Assembly: GCA_003991915.1 (NCBI GenBank)
Contig: RQTK01000150.1
Span: forward strand, 213,671-277,670
DNA: 64,000 nucleotides
Reading direction: 5' to 3'
From: Elysia chlorotica
Taxonomy: Eukaryota; Mollusca; Gastropoda; Plakobranchidae
Shown here: in pieces, positions 1-11,100 of the stretch
How the letters are laid out: the number at the start of each line of letters is the position of its first letter
How positions within the stretch are numbered: the stretch's first letter is position 1
Notes under the pieces: generated by a model
Seen by the model: only the letters and a program-made list of their open reading frames with translations
The model's database searches: none
Told to the model about the DNA's origin: nothing
Translations under genes and position numbers: made by a program

Positions 1-1930
1 CAGCGTTCTACTCCTGACTTAGAGCTCTTGGTCTTCGTTTTGTAATCGCAAAGGGTTGTGTGAGAAACTAAATAAAAAAAGAGTGTAATCATTGTGTATC
101 CAGAACTAAAATGGTATACATTTGTACTACTACTAGATTTAAGAAAAGATATTACTTTAGATTCTGAAAATAATGAATCAGTTTTACTGTTTCAATTGTA
201 CTAGGTGAGTGATTCAATTTTACTAGAGATACTATGTACTATTTTAACATGGAAAGTTTCCAAATAAAATAGAGGAAGTAAAAAAAACCCAACAACAACA
301 GAACCTTGCGTAGCATATTGTATCTTCAATTGGAAAAGCCTTTATGGAATATTGTAGGCCCTACAGGATGTTAATTTAGAGTTACGGTAGTTTACATTCG
401 AAATTTAGCTCTTAGTCTTAGTCATTTAGTGACTTCTGTGATTGATTGATTTTTTCAATCTAGATTCTAGTGTTACCCTCCTGGTTGACTGATAACTCAG
501 ACTAAGACTGGGAGAAAGGGAAGGAAAAGGAGACATCAACTCATTTCCGTCCGCGACACAAAATCTCGAGGACTGTGAGAAGTGGGTGCGACTGCGAGAA
601 CTCGCGTACAAATAGAATCGTGTATTTGCGTACGGTCACGTATGAGCAGCCACTTGTACAAAATTTATCATTCTATTGACTTTATAACTTTTCGAAATTG
701 ATTATTAAACTATAGGCCTATAAACACCTCACCCCGGGTTGTGATTATTACTGTGAGGATGTACGTTCAATGGCTTGTTTACTTCTTAACACTCAGAAAA
801 GCCGATAAATTTGCCAAATTGTGGTTGTTTGGGTCCACTGGAACCCCTAGAGCTGTAATAATATTAATTATAACTGGCGGGTTTCTAGACTCTAGATCTA
901 GATTCGTATTACAGTCATATAAGAATAAAATGAAAACATAAACATCGCTAGACCTAATCTAGATCTAGATCTAGATTCTAGATTCTAGATTCTAGATCTA
1001 GATTTAGCGCACATAGCTTGATGCCGCATGCGTTCCACTCTTCGTAAATTTCTGACATAATTGCCGGATTTTTAAAAAAAATGGTTTTTGATTGGCAAAG
1101 ACCATATAATCTACCAAATATAGATGTATATTAGATCTCATACATGTATGAATTAAACTCGTGCAGTACTGTAAATTGAATCGGCTAACAGAAGTTCATT
1201 ATTTTTGTTCCAGAGCTGTCTGCAATTTCATGTACTTTTGCTTTCGACAACATGCTTCTCGTAATTTCCGGGTACTAGCAGTTTAAAATTAGGAAGCTGT
1301 TAGGACCTAGGCACAGATGTCTATTAATAGCATCTGTGGGTCTAGGATTTTTCATGATTCTACTTCTAGTGTAATTGATACAAAATTAATATGGGATCAT
1401 TTTAATGTTTTTAGGCAGGTTTTCGTGTGTGTCTGTGCGTGTGTTTTTAACAATATGGATTATATCTAGATTATAGAATTAGCTTACGAACCTAGGTTTA
1501 TTCTAGATTTCCATGTATATTTTCAGGTCCCTGCAAACACACAATCAAAAGCCATCAAAACGGATGTTTCTAGTTCTCCAAGATAAGAAAAACTTCAAAG
1601 CATATTTACTGACTTAAATTATATTTTAAACGTAGATCTAGATGTCATGATTGTGGTTGGTGGGCCTGATCACATTCGGTCTGCGGACAGTAGTCTGAGA
1701 TCGGACACCAAACAGCATTTCCCAAAAAGCGTTACGTAAAAGTTGGAAGATTGTTTGAAATGTATAGACCTAGATTTGAATTTTTATTTTGAAGGAATGG
1801 ACACAATACACGAAATTTTGTTTAAATTGGGCATGATAACATACAGCCTCCTCATATTGATCTGGGATTGGGAACACGGGCACACGGACGGTAGTGTCTA
1901 TACGCACTCTAATTTCATGTAGAGATCAAT
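1..1930. other. Intergenic AT-rich sequence, no gene seen
   Basis: I see no convincing coding region here. There is a short run of AGATCT/TCTAGA hexamers near 880-1010 and an imperfect hairpin at about 1303-1348, in which the arm CCTAGGCACAGATG faces CATCTGTGGGTCTAGG. The remaining sequence is unremarkable and AT-rich. Confidence 0.5.
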
Positions 1931-2320
1931 AGCGCTACAACGTGTAGCAATACGCTTTACTATGTACACGCTAAGCTTATAACAGTGTTTTTGTTGAAAA
2001 ATTTGCTTTACGCGCTTTTAGGTTATAAATATGTATTTTTGTTCCAACAAAACTATTATTTTTTGAGCCGCCGAAGATATCGAAACACTCTAAGATTAAC
2101 TTATTCGATGTGTAATTATAACAATAGCGCTACCGTGTAGCAATACGCTTTACTATGTACACGCTAAGCTTATAACAGTGTTTTTGTTGAAATTTTTGTT
2201 TTACACGATTTTATTTTATAAATATGTATTTTTGTTCCAACAAAACTATTATTTTTTGAGCCGCCGAAGATATCGAAACACTCTAAGATTAACTTATTCG
2301 ATGTGTAATTATATACAATG
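1931..2320. repeat. Two-copy tandem duplication, period about 195 bp
   Basis: The block starting AGCGCTAC at 1931 recurs at 2126, and the copies are near identical over their full length, for example the segment TTTTTTGAGCCGCCGAAGAT. The main differences are a short stretch about 65 bp into each unit and small indels. Each unit starts with a small hairpin (GCTAC then GTAGC). The nature of the element is unknown. Confidence 0.85.
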
Positions 2321-2807
2321 TGAACAACAATATTGCAATTTGCACTATTTCTGTGCATAGTATAGAAATGCGATACTGTTGTGTTATTTTACAAAGTGCA
2401 TATAGCAAAAGATCCAGATATGCCGAGGCCTAGGAGAAAGTTTCCCGAAAAAGATATACATAGAACGTATGTATAGACCCTATATATAAAAAAAAAATGT
2501 AGTGCTCATTGTGGGCCCCCCGCCTCGATTTTTGTCCATCTCTACAGACTTCCTCAATCACTTTAAAATTACAAAAGGTTTTTTCTTTAATGAACCGCTA
2601 TACATCAAATTAGGGACATGTTGACCACCACTTTTTAAAAAGCCATGTTTTATTAGACCTTTGATATTATTTTTAAAACAATTCGATGTACCCCTCCCGC
2701 AAAGGCAAATCTGCATTTTTAGGTAAATCTCTTTTCCCTTCCTCTTTGTAAGCGCGTTTACTTTGGGGAAAAACTGTGCCCACTTTTGCACTTGAGAGCG
2801 GTAATTC

Positions 2808-3495
2808 TGAAAAGTTGATAACCGCAGACTTACCCTGTCACTTAAAAACAAAGACAACTGACTCGGGAATAATCTAGAATCTAGATCTGAATTATTTGAC
2901 TTAGAAGCACGACGCAATGGTATCTTGAGCGAAATTTAATTGTGGAAGATCTATTAAGTGAGAAAAATAGACGCCGTTTAAGATGATCCAGATACTTAAC
3001 AGCAACACTCAATCCAAATCCAATCCCCTCAACCACACAATCACAAACATCACTTGATTAACCATCCACATCTAGGCTTACTGATACTGGTCGAAATCTA
3101 GATATAGATCTACGACAAAGTGAAAACAGATATAAATCTAGATCTTCACAATGTAGACCCAGCTTCAGATCTGCTACACCACCACAACAAACAAGATAGA
3201 CCCACGTGGATTAGATCTAGATCTACATCAGCACTAACGCCTCCACCTGACATCAGCCATGCAGCTTCTACAGTTACACTGCCAACTGCCCCAAACAATT
3301 ACAATACAGCACTTGGTCAACCATCCGCATTTAGGCCTACTGATACTGATCGAAATCTAGATCTAGATCTACGAGAAAGAGAAAACAGACATAGATCTAG
3401 ATCTCCACAACGTAGGCCTAGATCCAGCTTTAGATCTGATACACCACCACAAGAAGCAGACAGACCCACACGGATTAGATCTACATCACCACTGG
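2808..3495 (+). repeat. Direct repeat block, copy 1, with RS-rich coding remnant
   Basis: This roughly 685 bp block is repeated at 4118-4790 with only scattered substitutions and small indels. In plus frames it reads as a decayed coding sequence. One stretch contains RERENRHRSRSPQRRPRSSF followed by SDTPPQEAD, a basic Arg/Ser-rich segment. AGATCT-type hexamers are read as Arg-Ser in this frame. A weaker upstream version of the same peptide (TDTGRNLDIDL, then SENRYKSRSSQ) shows an older internal duplication. In-frame stops and frameshifts break the upstream part. It resembles a repeat-derived or gag-like basic protein, but I cannot name a family. Confidence 0.6.
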
Positions 3496-3740
3496 CATGG
3501 GTATTGATTTAAACTTTCAATCCCGCGAAATCGCGGACCTTCAACTAGTAAATTTAAAAAAAATGTTCATTAAAATGAATTCGAATCGATAGATGTGTCA
3601 ATTATTTCAAATTCTAAATACTTATTGCTGTTGGACAGACCGGAGAATCAATTCGATAATCTCACGAATCGATTCTGGTCGGAGGAACCCAACTTTAGCA
3701 ATATAAGAGGACCACGAAGTTTTGTTTCTTGTTGGTTCTA

Positions 3741-3916
<176 letters not shown>

Positions 3917-3996
3917 GATGTTATTACTCAGTGCAATAAATGTCTGTGAGTGTTCGCTCCTTTGCCTGGAGTGACGAACCACAAGGCTGCAGGGGG

Positions 3997-4117
3997 TGCC
4001 CGTAGTGCCTGTAGTGCCTGTAGTGCCTGTAGTGCCTGTAGTGCCTGTAGTGCCTGTAGTGCCTGTAGTGCCTGTAGTGCCTGTAGTGCCTGTAGTGCCT
4101 GTAGTGCCTGTAGTGCC
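3997..4117. repeat. 9-bp minisatellite (TGCCTGTAG)n, array 1
   Basis: About 13 near-perfect copies of TGCCTGTAG. The array ends exactly where the second copy of the 0.68 kb block begins. Confidence 0.97.
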
Positions 4118-4790
4118 ATCTGAAAAGTTGATCACCGCAGACTTACCGTGTCACTTAAAAACAAAGACAACTGACTCGGGAATAATCTAGAATCTAGATC
4201 TGAATTATTTGACTTAGAAGCACGACGCAATGGTATCTTGAGCGAAATTTAATTGTGGAAGATCTATTGAGTGAGAAAAATAGACGCCGTTTAAGACGAT
4301 CCAGATACTTAACAGCAACACTCAATCCAAATCCAATCCCCTCAACCACATAATCACAAACATCACTTGATTAACCATCCACATCTAGGCTTACTGATAC
4401 TGGTCGAAATCTAGATCTAGATCTACGACAAAGTGAAAACAGATATAAATCTAGATCTTCACAATGTAGACCCAGCTTCAGGTCTGCTACACCACCACAA
4501 TAAACAAGATAGACCCACGTGGATTAGATCTATATCTACATCAGCACTAACGTCTCCACCTGACATCAGCCAGACAGCTTCTACAGTTACTGCCCCAAAC
4601 AATTATAATACAGCACTTGGTCAACCACCCGCATCTAGGCCTACTGATACTGATCGAAATCTAGATCTAGATCTACGAGAAAGAGAAAACAGACATAGAT
4701 CTAGATCTCCACAACGTAGGCCTAGATCCAGCTTTAGATCTGATACACCACCACAAGAAGCAGACAGAACCACACGGATTAGATCTACAT
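4118..4790 (+). repeat. Direct repeat block, copy 2, with RS-rich coding remnant
   Basis: Second copy of the block at 2808-3495. It carries the same RS-rich reading frame and differs at scattered positions, for example the deletion in the ACAGTTACTGCCCCA stretch. It is bracketed by two arrays of the same 9-bp repeat, which suggests that the block was amplified together with, or by recombination between, those arrays. Confidence 0.75.
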
Positions 4791-4851
4791 ATTTGATACA
4801 GTCTACTAATTTGATACAGATTTATCACAAGTCACTTAATTTGATACAGTT
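4791..4851. repeat. Short tandem repeat with TTTGATACAG motif
   Basis: TTTGATACAG occurs three times at roughly 17-25 bp spacing between the end of block copy 2 and the second 9-bp array. Confidence 0.7.
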
Positions 4852-4933
4852 GTGCCTGTAGTGCCTGTAGTGCCTGTAGTGCCTGTAGTGCCTGTAGTGC
4901 CTGTAGTGCCTGTAGTGCCTGTAGTGCCTGTAG
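4852..4933. repeat. 9-bp minisatellite (TGCCTGTAG)n, array 2
   Basis: About nine copies of the same 9-mer as array 1, in the same orientation, about 735 bp downstream of it. Confidence 0.96.
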
Positions 4934-5308
4934 CTGTGCTCAGGTGGAACACAACATTGCAAGGTGTTGGCCAGGTGCCCGCTGGGTGCCGGGTAGGTGC
5001 CGGGGGGCGGAGCTTCACTTCCACACAGGTTTAAAATTGTTAATAAAGGCAGTAATGTTGCTGATATTTATTACTGGTTCTTAAAAAGAAATGTCAATTA
5101 AGTGTTTGGCTGTGGTTGTCCAGTTGAACAGCAGTGTTGGACGTACAGTTGTGTTTGAATGTCAACCTTGGCTCCTACGACATGGGTTGCTCTTTCGAAA
5201 CTCCAAGGAGAGGGTGCGACTACTTTGGCCTGCGTTGGGGACATTTACTTCACATTTATAATCGTTGTCTGACTCAAACACTCGCAATGTCACAACCCTT
5301 CGTTTGAG

Positions 5309-5850
5309 TCACAGTTCTGGTTTCATTGAAAAGACGAAGAATTCTGTTCCACAGCAACTATACCCCTCTGTTATGTTTGGGAAGATGTAGTGCACTAGGA
5401 CTTGCATTTGGATTTCTTTAAGACAACCGGGAAAAAATGATATCACTAGGGGTTTGAATAGCTGGTTGTCGATACCCCAGAATATGGAGTCAGCAGAAGC
5501 ACAAACATCTCGCCGGGAGTGTGTAAGGAGCATCCATTTGCATTCAAAAGGCGCCCAAGCTGTGCAATATGGTCGCGAGTTTTGGGGAAACTTTTATAAA
5601 CTGATGGAGCAGGCATAGGGTAGGTATTTTTCTCATGCGCATCGAACTTGTTAGAATGGATTGGGGATAATACCAATCGTCGAGGCGCTCTAAGCTTGTT
5701 GTCATAGAAACGGAGTGCTTGTTTTGTCTCTAACGTGTATATTTTTGGTTTTTTTTTATCTGCTCCCAAGTTTTTGTAAATCTGCTGTCGATACTGCTGC
5801 CTTAATTTTGTTAAATCAAAAACATGTCCATGGGGAAACAAAACAAACAA
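5309..5850 (-). other. Unassigned open reading frames, possibly one frameshifted coding remnant
   Basis: A minus-strand frame of about 134 codons (5850 to 5446) overlaps a second open frame (5533 to 5309). The switch falls near 5470-5530, as expected if one longer coding sequence carried a frameshift. The first frame is Lys/Arg-rich, with segments such as FDLTKLRQQYRQQIYKNLG and LGRLLNANGCSLHTPGEM. The second has a CxxxIQMQVLVHYIFP stretch. No ATG is convincing at the 5' end and I recognise no domain. It could be a transposon-derived fragment, an exon, or chance. Confidence 0.3.
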
Positions 5851-6384
5851 TATTTTGCTAAATGGCGTGAAAGTTAATCAATGTTATGCAAGAGGTGGTC
5901 ATCGTTTCGCTATTAAAAAGTGTTTCTCCAGATAAATCTAACACACGCTTCTCAATAACAAACTGTAATATAAGACTTTGGCAGCTCCAAACCTTTTAGG
6001 TATTACATGTCCCCGTATTTAAACACGTTCACAATGATTATTTTAGTTTACCTACAGATTCGAAAGCTTGTGGCGAAAGCTACAGATCGAAGTGCTATAT
6101 ATTCACAAACTAGAACAGGACCTACAGGTTGTATAAAGCAGTTAGGGATAACCACCCTTCTCTGGACTGGGCGCAGGAGCAAACTGTTAAAACTGCCATC
6201 GTCCCCTGAGCTGGGGAAGGGCTGGGTCTGTATGGCTAAGGGGGAAAACTGTTGGTTCTGGGCTCACCACAGGCAATCATTGGAATCACAACAAATCGAT
6301 GTTTAGTTGAAATTAATACATAAATAAATGAATAAATAAAAAATGGAAATAAATTAGAGAGGGAGAATACAAACTCTAAATGTA

Positions 6385-6488
6385 TAATGTGAACGGCTGA
6401 GACAGGAGGCATAGTATCCCCGCCCTGTCTCGTGTGTGGCAGCACATAAAATTGTCAGACGTCGTTCTTGAAACCCGTCGCCGTATAT
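6385..6488 (+). mobile_element. SINE fragment (3' half)
   Basis: The stretch from AATGTGAACGGCTGAGACAGG through CCCTGTCTCGTGTGTGGCAG to ACCCGTC matches the middle and 3' part of the fuller SINE copies at 57765-58006 (plus) and 31106-31354 (minus). The tRNA-like head is missing. It abuts a LINE fragment. Confidence 0.75.
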
Positions 6489-6559
6489 GACCCTCCAGGA
6501 GAACCGAGGAGGCGTGAAGCCCGGAGATAGGGAGAGAACTCTCTCTCCAAAGTCTGAGG

Positions 6560-7345
6560 GAGGCGATATAGTGATTCCTCTCTCGATTGAAGACAGGACT
6601 GTGACAATTGTCGACAGCTGCAAATATTTAGGCTTGACAATAGATTCCAAATTAAACTGGAATGTTCACATTGATCATTTATGTAAAAAGGTAAACCAAA
6701 GGCTGTATTTTTTAAGAAAACTCAATTCCTTTAATGTTAATAAGACTATAATGACTTTATTCTACAATGCAACCATAGAAAGCATTATTTGTTTTGGCAT
6801 CACTTGTTGGGGAGGTTCAGTTCTTTCAAAAGATAAGATAGAATAGATAGTTTGATCAAAAGAGCGGGTAAAATATATATGAAACTGGACCCACCACTTT
6901 TCACTGATCTTTATAAAAGGCCACTTTTGAAAAAATGTCTAGATGTAATCAAAGATATCGACCATCCACTAAACCAGGAGTTTATGTTTTCCACACGCAG
7001 CGGTCGCATGATTCAACCTAAAGCTAGAACCGACCGCTACAATAACTCATTTGTACCATCAGGCCCACAGCAAATGAGGAGCTCATCATGAAACAATTGT
7101 GTTAATGCGAGCTTGTAACTGTGTGTGTAAGAATAGTAAAATAGTGAATGGCGGTAAAAGAAAAAGTTCACGTCTATATGCTTACATTCTTTTTGGTTAA
7201 ACGTAATATTTGTTTCTACAGTATGCACTAAAGAGCCATCACTCATATTATGTAATGTAAAATGTTTATTTTTATTATCATTATTATGTGTAAAATACTT
7301 TTAACATGTCCAAATCGATTTTCCCACAAAGGGACAAATAAAAAT
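6560..7345 (+). mobile_element. Non-LTR retrotransposon (LINE), 3' fragment
   Basis: The sequence encodes the C-terminal part of a LINE reverse transcriptase. The motif SCKYLGLTIDSKLNWNVHID is followed by a helical stretch (QRLYFLRKLNSFNV) and ITCWGGS. After a frameshift near 6845 the frame continues as LIKRAGKIYM and ends in TDRYNNSFVPSGPQQ and a stop at 7091. This layout is typical of the CR1/L2/jockey group. About 250 bp of 3' UTR end in a short TTATCTTATCTT tail. It is strongly 5'-truncated and carries at least one frameshift, so it is inactive. Confidence 0.8.
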
Positions 7346-7555
7346 TATCTTATCTTAACTTTTAGCATTTTGATTTTTTTTTAAACATAAGTTTTACCCT
7401 CTTTTGACCCAATAAATCTGGACTTAAGCTAATAGAAGATATATTTCTAAAAGTTTAGTTGAGATTACAAGTCGAACCATTTGGGCCAGTTGGTGTTTTA
7501 CCAGATTAACATTTAACTACATTATGTACTTAATGCGCACACAGAATACATTTAA

Positions 7556-7721
7556 CTACATTATGTAATACACAGACCTTTGTAAAAATTGAGAAAGTGA
7601 TGGTGGGACATGAGTGGCAACCCTTGGGCAGTTGTTCAAGCCAGTGGAAGTCAGCTGCAAAATATCCTTCTGTAAAGACTGATGTAACCACTCGAAAAAG
7701 AGGGAAATCAATCTCTCTGTG
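7556..7721 (-). CDS. Candidate terminal exon of the GDAP1-like gene (weak)
   Basis: After exon 5 the transcript needs an acceptor supplying one base to complete a CG-started codon. An AG at 7722 followed by C satisfies this and opens a 54-codon frame ending in TAG at 7556. The frame includes the segment PPSLSQFLQRSVYYIM. It does not clearly match the WGNGKRP-type segment expected after the GST_C helix of GDAP1, so this may not be the true last exon. A second open frame here, containing YKEVLKHREIDF, looks a little like the GDAP1 segment YERVLKRKTF but has no phase-compatible acceptor. Confidence 0.2.
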
Positions 7722-8039
7722 CTTTAACACTTCTTTATAAAAAGAATTGATATTACACCCTTTTGGGTATATTACACATTACATGTACATGAATGTATGT
7801 TGACATATTTCCAGCATTCCCATCAATAAACCATGTGAAAATTACACACACAGTATTTTCTCTATCAATTTTTTGAACAAATTGTTCAGAATACAACTTG
7901 ATCGAGAGAAGAAAAAACAACCCAAAAACAGATTGAACACAGCCCAACTTTTGATATTAGAAGTGTACAAGTCTCTCCTTATTTTTCCTTTAAAAAATAA
8001 TATCAATATTATTCCATCATTCTGAAAATGAACTCTTAC

Positions 8040-8142
8040 CGTGGAAACTGCTTCAGGAAGTTCAGTCTGCCTAGCAACATGGTAAGAGTGATGTCTGGTG
8101 CTGTGAAATTTGGACCACAAAGCCAGTGTTCCACTATGTTCT
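8040..8142 (-). CDS. GDAP1: GDAP1-like exon 5 (GST_C helix)
   Basis: Acceptor AAATCTCACAG at 8143 and donor CACG|GTAAGAG at 8039. The exon is 103 nt and completes the split codon from exon 4. It encodes ENIVEHWLCGPNFTAPDI and then LLGRLNFLKQFP. It ends two bases into an Arg codon. Confidence 0.85.
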
Positions 8143-11100
8143 CTGTGAGATTTACAGAAAAACTTTATTTTGTTGAAACTTAATGACGAATGTAAAAACT
8201 TCTGATGTGACAAGGGTTAAAAAGAAGTAAAAGTTCCAGTAATTATTGCGAGGGAGGAAAAATGATTTGACAATGAAATTGTCAGATTTAGTTGTTTTTT
8301 TTTTATAAATTGCGTAAATGGTTGTATTTATACATGTTGGAATAATTTATGTAGCAATTTGGATTTAGATATTGTCATAAAAATGGATCTAAAGCATTAA
8401 ATCTAGGGATCAAGAAAAGTGAATTTCTAGGATCTAGTAGGGGATAAAAAAAAGAGCAAAAAACAGAAGATAATAACATGTACAATTATATTATAAATAT
8501 CTATTGGGCACTTAACTGTTTACTTTAATGTTCAATGATTAAACACAGGCACAGACAGAAAGTAGAAATTGAGGGTAACGTAGTAGGTAGGCCCATTGGT
8601 GGAAAAAACACAGATTATAATAATTATTATAAAATATAATGGTACATTGTTTTGCTGGTCAAGAGTAATACACATATCCACACATACCTAATTTCTCTTC
8701 ATTTTATCATGCTTGTCTTAATCTTTGCCTGGCTATTTCTCTCCAAGATGTTACCATTACAGTACATGTAGGCCTACTTAACAGCGGTTTAAAAATTGTG
8801 TTTACTGGGGATCTATCAAACAGCCTCTGTTGTTATGAAAATACAATTCTCTGTAATGGATCTTTATCCACATTGTTACCTCTCGGGAAGTCATAATTAT
8901 AGATTAGGTCAAAATTTAAAACTGGTTTTTATTTAATTTTTGTTTCAAACAGTATGCCTATTGCAGTATATGCCTTCGCATATGAAATTAAGTTTCAAAG
9001 CTTTCATTTTTAGTGCAAACTAAAACTTAAAGATTGACAAGGTCTGAAATAGTATGTGTGTGTACAATATTATAGGTATCTCATAAAACCAAGATGAAAA
9101 GATGATCACTGACTTGTAAAGGAACCATGCATGTAATCTCTTTAGCTGTCTTGTTTAACTTTTTTTTTTGAACAATTGAATAAATTCTTTCAAGGACTCA
9201 AACCAAATATGGAATACTGTAACCTAAAACTGAAAGAAGCTGGAAAAGATATTCAGTAGCAAGTAACCAAGATTTATACATTAATTGGTCTTCAATATTG
9301 CCTAACTTCCTTAAGTGTGATTTATCTTAAAGTTTTTGTCTTCAAGTCCCTGTCAGTAACTCAAGATTATAAGTTTCTTCCTTTAAAGATTCTAGATTTA
9401 CAACTCCTGATAGATGAAGAGCTTTCATAGCCAGTAACAACAATCACACTTCTATTATTTCAGATCAATGTTATTTCAGCCCATTGGTTCAAATGTGAAT
9501 TTTAATTGCAAAACCAATCTGTTAAATTTATAATTTGACCAAGCTGTTCTCATGAGCTTAGGGTACAGAATCATGTTCATTTAAGAATTCAATAAATATC
9601 TAGTGCTAACCTGCTCTACTTTTCTTCAGCCGATCTTCAATCTCATCAAAGATTTTCTCCAATGATTGAAGCTCTTTTTCAACTTTTTCTATATCTAAAC
9701 CTTCTGCATCCTGCTTTGCTTTCACAATTTCTATCTTTTTGTCCACAACATCTGCCAGCTCAGGATTAGAGGCCTTTACTTTCAACAATCGTTTAATTGC
9801 AGCGTCTGACTTTTTAACCCAACCTGCAGGAAAGAAATAGAGAGAGAGAGAGAGACATTCATAAACGGGCAAAGCATTGAACGTAAAAAATATAAGCTGA
9901 TGCCGTAAATTGCTTAACCCTAGTTGTATACTGGTGGGTACAAAACCACCCCATGCTTTTTTTTTCTAATTTTTTTTTTTTTTAAATGAAATCAATCTGA
10001 ATCAATCTGTAATGTAAATAAGGAATTTTATTTGAAATTCTATGTAATACTCTTTGGATTTGAAACTTAACGTCCATTTGACTTATAAAACGTGGGGACC
10101 CATAGGGAACCCATGATGGACTGACAAGGATACAAAACATGACATGCCATAGAGGTTAAACTATCTAAATTTATCTGTAAAAAATCTACTACATGTAGCT
10201 CTAGAAGAAGAAAGACAAGAAGAGTGCATTTTACAAGTTTCCAAAAGAATCACTATACAGTCATAAATGTGCAATAGAGACACAACTTCAATATAGCAAA
10301 TGACTTTTTAAATGTGTTTTCTTACATAACAGATCAACCACAATCCCTACCAATGCATCTAAATTAGAGGTTGTTTATACATTGATAATTTACTCATGGA
10401 TGAAATAATTAATTTTTTTACTCCTTCTACCTTCACCACCACTCGTAGGTGAAAAACACCCAGGCTGTGAAAAATATGTGTAATTCTTTTAATTGGTCCC
10501 AATTATAAGATAAAACCAATATGTATTCCTCAATTTTTTGTTTTATGCTTCTGTGTTGTTCATTAAAAAAAAAAAGTATTGATTTTTTGTACATTTTTTT
10601 CTGAACCATATGAATTCATTGAAGTTAATCGATTTGTGTGTGAAAAACACTCGTAAATAAATTCGGCAATGGTAACACTCTCTCTCGCTTTCTCCCGTTC
10701 TCTATCCCTTTCTCTCTCTTTCCCTCCCTCCATCTTCCTTAAAAGGTATAGTAGACTGTTTATGTCCGTGCTCGTGCTCCTGCCCCTCGTCGCTCTACTT
10801 TTTCTCCCTCCTGCTCCTCCTCCTTATGCTTTTCCTCCATCTTATTACTTCGTCTTGCTCCTCCTCCCTCCTGCTCCTCCATCTGCTCTTCCTCCCTCGT
10901 GCTCCTCCTACCGTCTCTTCTTCCCTTTTGCCCCTCCTCCCTCAACTTTTCCTCCCTCCTGCTCTTCCTCCCTCCTCCTCCTCCCTATCCACCTCCTTCT
11001 GCCACTGCTCTTCCTGTTGTTCCTCTCCCTGCTCATGGTTCTCTTCTTCCTCCTACTGTTCCTTCTGCTGCTCCTTTTCCTCTTCTAGCTCCCCTTCCTG

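Noticed and set aside
2558-2917. 119-codon minus frame with LSLFLSDRVSLRLSTFQNYR, reminiscent of the core-binding domain of tyrosine recombinases
   Set aside because: The resemblance is limited to one helix-like segment, no catalytic R-H-R-Y motifs are visible, and part of the frame lies in the repeated block.
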